Origin: Candidatus Omnitrophota bacterium | GTDB taxonomy: Bacteria > Omnitrophota > Gorgyraeia > Gygaellales > Profunditerraquicolaceae | Assembly: GCA_028717045.1 (NCBI GenBank) | Contig: JAQUON010000063.1 | Coordinates: 1 to 8,388 of the forward strand | DNA: 8,388 nt | Direction of reading: 5' to 3' | Shown here: positions 1-5,466 of the stretch, piece after piece | Numbering within the stretch: the stretch's first letter is position 1 | Layout of the letters: every line of letters begins with the position of its first letter | Translations under genes and position numbers: made by a program | Notes under the pieces: model-generated | Databases searched by the model: none | Seen by the model: only the letters and a program-made list of their open reading frames with translations | Told to the model about the DNA's origin: nothing

Positions 1-940
1 TAAGGATTCAGACTTAAGGCCGCAGGCTCTTTACCTTCTAGGGACAAGCCTGTTTAACCTCGGGAAATATCAGGAGGCCATCGAAGTCTTCAAGGGGATT
101 ACGAAATCGTATACCCATGACGAAGAACTTACCCAGAAAGCAGAATACGAAATAGCCGACTGTTATTACCAGATGGGGGATGAGAAGGAGGCAATGGCAC
201 GTTTTACCATGCTTCGCGCCAAATACCCCGATTCGAAGCTGACTGCCGAAATCATGTGGTGGCTTGGTGAATATTACTACAGGCATAATGACCTGGCGCT
301 GGCAAGGCGTTATTTTTCTTCGCTGGTCAGGGATTTTCCCGCAAGCAACCTGATAGCCGATTCTTATTATGCACTTGGTTCTATCAAAAACGAGGAGGGC
401 GATTACGAGGAGGCAATCGATTATTTCAAAAAGGTAATAGCACTTAAGGCTTCTGATTTATCCGGACAGGCAGCCATTGCCATAGCCGATATTTATACCA
501 AAGAAAACAACACGCGCAAAGCCGTTGAGGCTTATCAGCAGATCATGAAAGAATACCCCAATCTCCTGAGTATTATTTATCCTAAGCTTGCGGACACTCA
601 ATTCAAGGCAGGTAACTATGAAGAGGCACTCGCATTGTTCCAGAAGTCAAAAGAGGTCGTTCCCCTGAAAGAAATGGCGTACATTCAATTTAAGATCGCC
701 GAAGCCTTACAGGCCCAAGGGAAAAAAGACGCTGCAATCGTGGAATATTTAAAAGTGCCGTATCTTTTTCCTGAGAAACAGGAATTTGCCGTAAAATCAT
801 ATCTTAGGGTAGCCAAGCTTTACGAAGATAGTGAGCAATACCAGGAGGCCGTTAGTATTTACAAAAAAGTTGAATCACTGCATGTGGAAGAATCAAAGTT
901 TGCCCGGGAGATGGTCGATAAACTTACATTACACCACTAA
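1..940 (+). CDS. TPR-repeat protein, 3' part (5' end outside window)
   Basis: The reading frame is open from the first complete codon (base 2) to the TAA at 938-940, so at least 312 residues belong to a gene that begins upstream. An ATG at 173 lies in the middle of a TPR helix and is not a believable start. About eight consecutive TPR-like units of 34-38 residues can be read, with the usual small/aromatic pattern, for example YALGSIKNEEGDYEEAIDYF and ADTQFKAGNYEEALALFQKS, and several ending in a YP or FP turn. TPR arrays bind other proteins; the partner cannot be read from this sequence. The gene ends 18 nt before an ExbB/TolQ gene, so it is probably co-transcribed with a proton-driven envelope complex. 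It may play a role like that of CpoB/YbgF beside Tol-Pal, or act as an outer-membrane-assembly type TPR lipoprotein. The N-terminus, which would show a signal peptide, is missing, so localisation is inferred. TPR assignment is firm; function is not. Confidence 0.85.
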   Translation, partial: KDSDLRPQALYLLGTSLFNLGKYQEAIEVFKGITKSYTHDEELTQKAEYEIADCYYQMGDEKEAMARFTMLRAKYPDSKLTAEIMWWLGEYYYRHNDLALARRYFSSLVRDFPASNLIADSYYALGSIKNEEGDYEEAIDYFKKVIALKASDLSGQAAIAIADIYTKENNTRKAVEAYQQIMKEYPNLLSIIYPKLADTQFKAGNYEEALALFQKSKEVVPLKEMAYIQFKIAEALQAQGKKDAAIVEYLKVPYLFPEKQEFAVKSYLRVAKLYEDSEQYQEAVSIYKKVESLHVEESKFAREMVDKLTLHH

Positions 941-958
941 AAAGGGGAGGAGCGCATA

Positions 959-1591
959 ATGGAGCTTTACAGAATGAGCATATTGCAAATCTTTGTAGCG
1001 GGAGGCCCGGTAATGTGGCCGATCCTGTTATGTTCGATTTTTGCACTGGCGATAATTATCGAAAAAATTTGGCACTTGCGCAGGGTGAGAATCGATACCA
1101 AGCAACTTTTGGATAGTATCCTGGAGAAAATGAAGCGCCATCAAGTCAAGGAGGCCCTTGAGGTTTGTGATGCGACCTTAAGCCCGATAAGCAGGATATT
1201 AAAGGCCGGCATTTTAAAATATGACAGGCCCCGCCAGCAAATCAAGGAGGCCATTGAGGACGCTGCGCTTTTTGAGGTGCCGAGGCTTGAGAAGAATTTG
1301 ACTGCATTGGCAACGATTGCGCATATTTCTCCGCTTTTGGGCCTGTTGGGGACGGTAACCGGTATGGTCAGGTGTTTTCAGACTATCCAGATGAAAGCTA
1401 CCACCTTTCATCCGGTTGCTCCCGGAGATTTAGCGGGAGGGATCTGGGAGGCGCTTTTGACTACGGTCGCCGGACTCATTGTGGCTATCCCGACTTTTGT
1501 CGCGTATAATTACCTGGTAAGTCGCACAAATAATTTTATACTTGAGATGGAAAAGGCTTCAACAGAGCTAGTGAATTTCTTGAGTGAATAA
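959..1591 (+). CDS. exbB: ExbB/TolQ/MotA-family proton channel protein
   Basis: This 210-residue protein has the family length and three membrane segments: about 18-35 (after the typical N-terminal GGPVMWPILL), 115-138 and 165-187. The signature SPLLGLLGTVTGM at 124-136 matches the conserved second-helix motif of ExbB and TolQ. The third helix begins with EALLTTVAGL, including the conserved threonine that lines the proton path. ExbB pentamers surround an ExbD dimer in the inner membrane and use the proton motive force to drive a TonB- or TolA-type transducer. The start at 959 has an excellent ribosome site (AGGGGAGG, 943-950) 8 nt upstream; the next in-frame ATG at 974 has none. The gene sits 12 nt before an ExbD/TolR gene. 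Sequence alone cannot decide between Ton-type and Tol-type use; the TonB-like gene two places downstream favours Ton. Confidence 0.93.
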   Translation: MELYRMSILQIFVAGGPVMWPILLCSIFALAIIIEKIWHLRRVRIDTKQLLDSILEKMKRHQVKEALEVCDATLSPISRILKAGILKYDRPRQQIKEAIEDAALFEVPRLEKNLTALATIAHISPLLGLLGTVTGMVRCFQTIQMKATTFHPVAPGDLAGGIWEALLTTVAGLIVAIPTFVAYNYLVSRTNNFILEMEKASTELVNFLSE

Positions 1592-1603
1592 GGGAGGCAA
1601 TAG

Positions 1604-2008
1604 ATGAGATTCAAAAGGCACATGGAGTTGGAGCATGGCTTGAGGCAGATCGATATTGCCCCGCTTATCGATATGATATTCCAATTGCTTATTTTTTTCA
1701 TGCTGACCTCAAGTTTTATTATGCAGCCGGGTATTAAGGTCAATCTTCCCGAGGCGGTAACCAGCGAGGTGGTTAAATACGAGAACCTTGAGGTAATCGT
1801 TTCTGGGGAGAACGTGCTTTACATAAACGGAAAAGTGGTTACTACAAAAGAGCTTAAATCTATGCTTACACAACTGGCGAAACGCAAGCAGGGAATTCTC
1901 ATTAAAGCGGATAAGCGGTCTTCGTTAGGCAGGGTAGTGGAGGTATGGGACCTTTGCCGTGACCTCGGAATAGCGCAGATTAATATTGCAACTAACCAGG
2001 AGAATTAA
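1604..2008 (+). CDS. exbD: ExbD/TolR-family biopolymer transport protein
   Basis: This 134-residue protein has the expected ExbD topology: a short cytoplasmic N-terminus, one membrane helix at about 20-40, and a periplasmic domain. The helix begins IDIAPLIDMIFQLLIFFML and contains Asp23, which aligns with the proton-translocating aspartate of ExbD (Asp25 in E. coli) and TolR. After the helix, KVNLPEA (45-51) matches the conserved 'LPxA' patch. The rest fits the ExbD/TolR periplasmic fold, with a YINGKVVTTKEL strand-turn-helix and a late IKADKRSSLGRVVEVWDLC stretch resembling the conserved 'i.aD....y..v..v.d.....G' region. The start has AGGGAGG at 1591-1597, overlapping the last base of the exbB stop codon, so the two genes are closely coupled. 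With ExbB it should form the proton-driven stator. Confidence 0.93.
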   Translation: MRFKRHMELEHGLRQIDIAPLIDMIFQLLIFFMLTSSFIMQPGIKVNLPEAVTSEVVKYENLEVIVSGENVLYINGKVVTTKELKSMLTQLAKRKQGILIKADKRSSLGRVVEVWDLCRDLGIAQINIATNQEN

Positions 2009-2015
2009 AAGCGTA

Positions 2016-2651
2016 ATGCGTAATTTAAGAAGCAGCCTCTTTATTTCTCTTATTGGGCATCTTGCCGTATGGGGTATTTTTAGTTTTTCTTTCGGTGAAC
2101 CTCTTCAGAAACCAATACATACCCCTGTGTTTTTTTGGGGGCAATTGCTGCAAGGCCGGGATATGCAGAGTGATTTTTTTGCTGCTTCCTTGCCCGCAAT
2201 ACAGATTAAGAAACAAGAAGGGGCGCGTTTGTTATTTAAAAAGCCATCGGCTGTTTCTACAGAGCCGCAGGCGTATTATCTTAAGCCTTCAGCCGGATTA
2301 ATAGCTCCAAGCAGTAAGCTTGATTTTATGCCCAGGGCTACTGTGGGTTCGTATCCTTACGGGAAACAGGATGCTATGATCATGCTCCATCCGATACTTC
2401 CTGAGTATTTTATGCTTTTGTTCCAGGATAGGCAGGTGGTTAATATAGGCCTGGAGTTTAAAATAATAACGTCAAAAAAGCGTAACTACACTATACTCAA
2501 AAGAAAAATCTCTTCCGGCAATCTCCAGGCAGACCTTTTGACGATGCGCTATATCAGCCACTATCTTTTTATCCAGGGAGAAAGGTTCCACCAGGATAGC
2601 TGGCAGACCATATCGATAGAGCTGTCAACCTTAAAAAACAAAAATGATTAA
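2016..2651 (+). CDS. Divergent TonB-like energy transducer
   Basis: The likely start is the ATG at 2016, 7 nt after exbD, with AGGAG at 1998-2002 (a rather long 13-nt spacing). A TTG at 1986 would also be in frame but lies inside exbD. The 211-residue product has a short basic N-terminus, one membrane helix at about 8-26 and a periplasmic remainder. The helix holds Ser11 and His15 in S-x3-H spacing, as in the TonB/TolA helix that contacts ExbB-ExbD. The family's later Leu and Ser positions are Phe here, with a Ser one residue off. The C-terminal 85 residues loosely follow the TonB C-domain: a leading P-E-Y (129-131), a VNIGLEFKI strand, then SSGNLQADLLTMRYI (166 onward), like the family's 'SSG...LD.aA...v', and a closing SIEL strand. 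The usual Pro-Lys/Glu-rich spacer is absent. Gene order after ExbB-ExbD supports the call. A specific function, such as which outer-membrane receptor it serves, cannot be read. Confidence 0.6.
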   Translation: MRNLRSSLFISLIGHLAVWGIFSFSFGEPLQKPIHTPVFFWGQLLQGRDMQSDFFAASLPAIQIKKQEGARLLFKKPSAVSTEPQAYYLKPSAGLIAPSSKLDFMPRATVGSYPYGKQDAMIMLHPILPEYFMLLFQDRQVVNIGLEFKIITSKKRNYTILKRKISSGNLQADLLTMRYISHYLFIQGERFHQDSWQTISIELSTLKNKND

Positions 2652-2865
2652 ACTTGATTTTGTAGTAGGCATCTCTATGTACCTGGTCCTGTTTCTTTGT
2701 ATTGTGTTTTGTGTCTGGTTGATTAGCAGAAAGGAAAAAGACAGAGGGGTGTATCTTGATGAGCGGTTAGTCTGGTTCTGCACGGTCTGCGCCTATACCT
2801 ATTTTACTTCAAGGCAGGAGGCTATTTCTGTGTGTCCCCGGTGCAGCAGTTACAATAAAAAATAA
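2644..2865 (+). CDS. Small membrane protein with zinc-ribbon-like CxxC pair
   Basis: This 73-residue protein is not assigned to a named family. It has one hydrophobic helix at about 8-28, a short charged linker (RKEKDRG), then WFCTVCAYTYF and ISVCPRCSSYNKK. These give Cys46-x2-Cys49 and Cys64-x2-Cys67, two knuckles 14 residues apart, as in small zinc ribbons and rubredoxin-like sites. If the first residues face the periplasm, the cysteine tail lies in the cytoplasm, which the positive charge after the helix supports. The ATG overlaps the end of the TonB-like gene by 8 nt (2644-2651), so translation is probably coupled and the protein likely belongs to the same system. There is no obvious separate ribosome site. 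The ORF is small, but the cysteine spacing and the overlap make it credible. Metal binding is inferred. Confidence 0.65.
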   Translation: MIKLDFVVGISMYLVLFLCIVFCVWLISRKEKDRGVYLDERLVWFCTVCAYTYFTSRQEAISVCPRCSSYNKK

Positions 2866-2866
2866 G

Positions 2867-2894
2867 TTGATTTTGTTTGATTTTAGATTATAAT
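2867..2894 (+). promoter_or_regulatory. Predicted sigma70-type promoter for the DUF2582/prepilin pair
   Basis: A perfect -10 hexamer TATAAT (2889-2894) lies 16 nt downstream of TTGATT (2867-2872), which matches four of six -35 consensus positions. It begins just after the stop codon of the zinc-ribbon gene and would start transcription near 2901, giving a leader of about 34 nt with GGAGG at 2925-2929 before the ATG at 2935. The change from tight coupling to a 69-nt gap supports a new transcription unit. No terminator hairpin is visible before it, so read-through from the upstream operon is possible. Confidence 0.6.
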
Positions 2895-2934
2895 TTTATC
2901 AGGGTAGAAACATACTGATAATGCGGAGGTAACG

Positions 2935-3144
2935 ATGATAACCGAAATAGGAATTGTGGCTGGGGATATATGGCACTATCTTGACCAGCACGGTGAAGTG
3001 CTTTTAAGCGACTTGGTCAGAGGGATTGACAAGCACCGTGACAACGTGTTGATGAGCCTGGGATGGCTGGCCAGGGAAGGCCATGTGATCTTGCAGAAGA
3101 TGGATAATAACGAGTACAGGGTAAGCCTCAGGAAAAATGTCTAA
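2935..3144 (+). CDS. Winged-helix DNA-binding-fold protein, DUF2582-like
   Basis: The 69-residue product consists almost entirely of a winged-helix fold. IGIVAGDIWHYLDQHGEV (5-22) followed by LSDLVRGIDKHRDNVLMSLG and the hallmark LGWLAREGHV (42-51) match the DUF2582 winged-helix family, whose members usually carry 'iG..AG.iW..L' and 'ALGWLAREgKi'. The final EYRVSL forms the wing strand. The family's function is not well established; the fold suggests DNA binding or protein contact. GGAGG (2925-2929) lies 5 nt before the ATG, and a promoter lies just upstream. Its last 8 nt overlap the start of a prepilin-like gene, so the two proteins are made together. A regulatory role toward pilus genes is inferred from position only. 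Confidence 0.82.
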   Translation: MITEIGIVAGDIWHYLDQHGEVLLSDLVRGIDKHRDNVLMSLGWLAREGHVILQKMDNNEYRVSLRKNV

Positions 3145-3520
3145 CCATCGCCTTTATGCCAATAAAGGTATGGTTCTTATCTTAGTCTTGGTTATAATCC
3201 TGATTGCCGTGATCCTCTCAAATATAATTCTCACCATAATGGCCAACCAGGAAAAACTAACCCACCATAAAGTAACCAGGATCCAGGCTATTTATGCGGC
3301 TCAAGCTGCTGCGAATTACGCAATAGACAAATTCAGAAGGAATGATAATCCTGCAACATGGCCCCTTACAGGTACGTATACCCGCACAATGTGCAGGGCG
3401 GCCTGTACCATTAATGAGCCATCGCTCCCCCCCGCAATAAAAAACGTGACCCTGGTAATCAATAACAGCGCTTCTTTTCCCGGCACACGCCAAATTACCG
3501 CTACCGTTTACTTCCAGTAA
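3137..3520 (+). CDS. PilX/GspK-like minor prepilin (short)
   Basis: The 127-residue product starts with a short basic leader (MSNHRLYANKG), then a long hydrophobic helix from 12 to about 35, then NQEKLTHHKVTRIQAIYAAQAAANYAID (37-64). That layout is typical of PilX-type and GspK-type minor pilins, in which an amphipathic 'r..a...AE.a...a' helix follows the membrane segment. Cleavage by prepilin peptidase is expected after Gly11 (NKG/MVLIL). Position +5 of the mature protein is Leu, not the Glu of major pilins, as also happens in tip-type minor pilins such as GspK. The C-terminal part (about 65-127) is short, has two cysteines (MCRAAC) and ends in beta-like strands. The start overlaps the winged-helix gene by 8 nt. 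It probably acts at the tip or in initiation of the pilus built by the downstream operon. No pilin partner genes are in view. Confidence 0.78.
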   Translation: MSNHRLYANKGMVLILVLVIILIAVILSNIILTIMANQEKLTHHKVTRIQAIYAAQAAANYAIDKFRRNDNPATWPLTGTYTRTMCRAACTINEPSLPPAIKNVTLVINNSASFPGTRQITATVYFQ

Positions 3521-3600
3521 GTTGCACTTCTTGACAGACACGTTTCTTTAAGTTCCTCATGCGAAATACGACCATTCCCCAATAGTTTGCCAGTAAACAT

Positions 3601-3677
3601 AAGTAAGTTTAAGTAAGTCCTTATAAAAATTACTTGACAAAAGTAAGCTTTTATGATTTAATATGAACACAAGTAAG
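3601..3677 (+). repeat. Four AAGTAAG direct repeats in 10-bp phase (probable operators)
   Basis: Exact AAGTAAG heptamers start at 3601, 3611, 3641 and 3671, so the steps are 10, 30 and 30 bp. As decamers they read AAGTAAGTTT, AAGTAAGTCC, AAGTAAGCTT and AAGTAAGTTA. A weaker copy, CAGTAAA, starts at 3591, again exactly 10 bp upstream. A reverse-oriented TTACTT lies at 3630-3635, overlapping the -35 box. The third copy lies in the spacer between -35 and -10, and the fourth lies just past the predicted transcription start. Regular phasing places all copies on the same face of the DNA, which is what a cooperatively binding regulator needs. The likely binder is the HTH protein encoded at 3692-3883; that is inference. 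Confidence 0.8.
3634..3662 (+). promoter_or_regulatory. Strong sigma70-type promoter of the pilMN-O-P-Q-B operon
   Basis: A perfect -35 box TTGACA (3634-3639) is followed after 17 nt by TTTAAT (3657-3662), which matches five of six -10 positions. Transcription should start near 3669, giving a leader of only about 23 nt before the ATG at 3692. An AAGTAAG repeat fills part of the spacer (3641-3647) and another overlaps the first transcribed bases (3671-3677). Binding there could repress, or could reshape the spacer as MerR-family proteins do. With an optimal 17-nt spacer, repression seems the simpler reading. Confidence 0.75.
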
Positions 3678-3691
3678 TTATAGAGGAGCTT

Positions 3692-3883
3692 ATGCAAAGA
3701 TTAATGAATATTGACGAGTTGGCTGATTATTTGCGTTTGAAGAAACAGACAATTTATAATTGGCTCAATCAGAGAAAGATTTCCGGTATTAAGGTAGGGG
3801 GAGTCTGGAGGTTTGACCGAAAAGATATTGATTCATGGATTAGGTCCAGAAGGATCATTTCTAAACCCGGGGACCAACAATGA
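3692..3883 (+). CDS. Excisionase/BldC-like small HTH DNA-binding protein
   Basis: This 63-residue protein is a single MerR-like winged HTH of the 'excisionase family' (HTH_17 type). The sequence MNIDELADYLRLKKQTIYNW (5-24) gives the two HTH helices. KISGIKVGGVWRF (29-41) forms the wing, with the typical 'G..WRF' ending, and DRKDIDSWI (42-50) is the closing helix. Such proteins are used as phage/transposon excisionases, but also as chromosomal regulators such as BldC. No integrase, att site or other mobile gene is nearby, so a regulator is far more likely. The start at 3692 has GAGGAG at 3683-3688 close upstream; Met5 (3704) is a less well placed alternative. The stop overlaps the pilM start (ATGA), so it is the first gene of the pilus operon and sits directly behind its own repeat-studded promoter, suggesting autoregulation. 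Confidence 0.88.
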   Translation: MQRLMNIDELADYLRLKKQTIYNWLNQRKISGIKVGGVWRFDRKDIDSWIRSRRIISKPGDQQ

Positions 3884-5439
3884 GTGAAATCGGGATTTAT
3901 TTTGGTTCAAAGCTCATTACTATCGTTGAGACTAAGGGCAGAAGGGTAACGAAGCAGGTGCAAATACCCCAGTCCCAGATTATAGGCGTCGGATTTGAAG
4001 AAGAAAAAGTCCCGGAAGAGATAAAGCTGGTTTCTGTGCTTAGGGAGGCATTAGAAAAAAACGGGGTCAATCAAAAAGAGGCAGCAATTTGCGTTTCGGG
4101 CAAAGACCTGATAATTCGTACTTTCGACATGCCTTTTCTGCCCGCGAATGAATTAAACTCGGCGGTTAATTTTGAAGCGAAAAAATACATCCCTTTCAAA
4201 ATAGAAGACTTAATTTCCGATTTTCAGTCCCAGGCGGACAAAATCGGAAAAAGGAACTTTATTCTGTTTGTCGGAATCAAAAAGGAAACACTTGATAAAT
4301 ACCTTTCGGTTTTTAATGAGCTGAATATAAAAATCAGCTCTTTAGAGTATTCGGCATTCAGCTTGTTGAGGCTGTTGCAGATGGCAGGGATAAAAGAAAA
4401 AGGCATTATCTCGGTATTGGGAGTTGACCTGAAAGAAGATGATGAGGCAAATTTTTTAGTGCTAAGAAACGGCTTTCCCCTGTTTAGCCGTGATATTATC
4501 TTTTCCGAGGATTCGCCTCTTACTTCTTTTGAAGGCATACAGATTGACCCGGCTTTAAAACTTGAAAAGCTGAAGGCAGAATTGCGTATTTCCCTTGATT
4601 TCTATAACAGAAAATTCCCGTCGCAGAAAATCGAGAGCATATTTTTCATTTCGAGCAACGAATTCAAGGCAGAGCTTGAGTCGTATGTGAAAGAACGGGG
4701 CCTGGTTTCAAAGTTTATCGATTCCGCGAAGTTCTTAGGAAAGGCTTCCGTCTATTCGCTTAGCCTGCTTAAATCTTACAGTTCTTCCTTGTCTCCTGCG
4801 GCCAGGCCAAGGACCAGAATTGACCTTTTACAGGCCAAATCAAAGGTGCAGGTAGCTCAGGTTGCTGCCGTACGCCCCGGCTTTGCGTTTTCATTGAGCG
4901 CGTTAAAGATTAATCCTAAAGCGGTATTTTTGGCTTTGGCAATTTGGGCGCTGCCCAACGTCTACGGTTATTATAAGAAAATTCCGTTAAATAATGAATT
5001 ACGTGCGATTACCGGCCAGCGTATTCAGATACCCGGGGTGGGAGCTACGCTTAATTACGAAGCCTTAAAGCAGATTACTTCAAAATACAATGCAAAGGCT
5101 ACCGTTATCAATCAGCTCCTGAATAACCAGGTGTATCTTACGGAAATTTTGGATGCACTTGCGCGCAACATACCAAAAGGCTTGTGGTTATCAAGCTTGG
5201 AATTTAAGAACGATAAAGCAGAAAAGGACAGGCACGAACTGGTTTTAAGCGGTTTCGCATATTTGGAGCAGAGGGATAAAGAGCTTGAATCGATTAACGA
5301 TTTTGCTTCAGCCATAAAGGCAGAACCGGCATTTTCGAAATATTTCAAATATGTCGTTATTCAGTCTATTGATAAGACAAGCGACAGGGATAAGAACAAG
5401 GAATTATCGGCTTTTTCAATTTATTGCCGGACCTATTAG
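3880..5439 (+). CDS. PilM-PilN fusion protein (type IV pilus inner-membrane platform)
   Basis: This 519-residue protein is about 150-200 residues longer than a usual PilM, because a PilN-like part follows. Residues 1 to about 290 form the actin-like PilM domain. Visible marks are the opening GIYFGSKLITIVE, the FEAKKYIPFKIEDL stretch diagnostic of PilM (E..kYiPf...), and a degenerate second nucleotide loop (VLGVDLKEDDEANFLV). A linker leads to RTRIDLLQ (about 311-318), resembling the 'INLLP' membrane-proximal motif of PilN. A single membrane helix follows at about 347-366, then a helical stretch and a periplasmic domain with LTEILDALARNIPKGLWLSS near 420-440, the classic PilN pattern. In Thermus and Neisseria-type systems these are separate proteins, with PilM docking on the PilN tail; here they are covalently joined, as in GspL of type II secretion. 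The start overlaps the HTH gene by 4 nt; pilO follows after 24 nt. Confidence 0.87.
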   Translation: MSEIGIYFGSKLITIVETKGRRVTKQVQIPQSQIIGVGFEEEKVPEEIKLVSVLREALEKNGVNQKEAAICVSGKDLIIRTFDMPFLPANELNSAVNFEAKKYIPFKIEDLISDFQSQADKIGKRNFILFVGIKKETLDKYLSVFNELNIKISSLEYSAFSLLRLLQMAGIKEKGIISVLGVDLKEDDEANFLVLRNGFPLFSRDIIFSEDSPLTSFEGIQIDPALKLEKLKAELRISLDFYNRKFPSQKIESIFFISSNEFKAELESYVKERGLVSKFIDSAKFLGKASVYSLSLLKSYSSSLSPAARPRTRIDLLQAKSKVQVAQVAAVRPGFAFSLSALKINPKAVFLALAIWALPNVYGYYKKIPLNNELRAITGQRIQIPGVGATLNYEALKQITSKYNAKATVINQLLNNQVYLTEILDALARNIPKGLWLSSLEFKNDKAEKDRHELVLSGFAYLEQRDKELESINDFASAIKAEPAFSKYFKYVVIQSIDKTSDRDKNKELSAFSIYCRTY

Positions 5440-5451
5440 TTTCTAATCAAT

Positions 5452-5466
5452 GGAGGCCTTAGCTTG
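5452..5466 (+). promoter_or_regulatory. Ribosome site and TTG start deciding the pilO N-terminus
   Basis: GGAGG at 5452-5456 is followed after 7 nt by TTG (5464-5466). There is no in-frame ATG before residue 78 of the product, and an ATG at 5450 is out of frame and stops after five codons. The TTG is therefore the start, and it keeps the whole membrane anchor. Confidence 0.75.

Larger units (their letters stand above)
3521..3691. other. Intergenic control region (171 bp)
   Basis: This is the only gap over 100 bp in the window. The first part, up to about 3590, shows no gene, no convincing Rho-independent terminator (no GC-rich stem followed by a T run) and no clear promoter. From 3591 onward it is a compact regulatory block containing the AAGTAAG repeats, a strong promoter and the ribosome site of the downstream HTH gene. 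Confidence 0.7.

Noticed and set aside
173..175. ATG that would give a complete 255-residue TPR protein
   Set aside because: The same frame stays open to the window start and encodes further TPR-like helices upstream; the ATG falls in the middle of a repeat with no signal peptide after it.
1986..2015. TTG at 1986 as start of the TonB-like gene
   Set aside because: It lies inside exbD before the ribosome site; the ATG at 2016 lies downstream of the AGGAG at 1998-2002 and still keeps the basic N-terminus and membrane helix.
3508..3520. Short inverted repeat TTACT-TCC-AGTAA around the prepilin stop codon, considered as a terminator or an extra operator
   Set aside because: The stem is only 5 A/T-rich pairs with no T run after it, so it is not a credible terminator, and it is out of phase with the AAGTAAG array (86 bp from the first exact copy).
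3531..3559. TTGACA at 3531-3536 as a second promoter
   Set aside because: No acceptable -10 hexamer lies 16-18 nt downstream (the 17-nt position reads TCCTCA).
3521..3691. Mobile-element or attachment-site reading of the repeats because of the 'excisionase' family name
   Set aside because: No integrase, tRNA end, terminal inverted repeats or target duplication is seen, and the repeats are tied to a promoter in regular phase.
4224..4538. Minus-strand open frame of 104 codons inside the PilM part
   Set aside because: It is fully covered by a recognisable PilM domain and has a Ser/Lys-rich composition typical of a reverse-complement shadow, with no start context.
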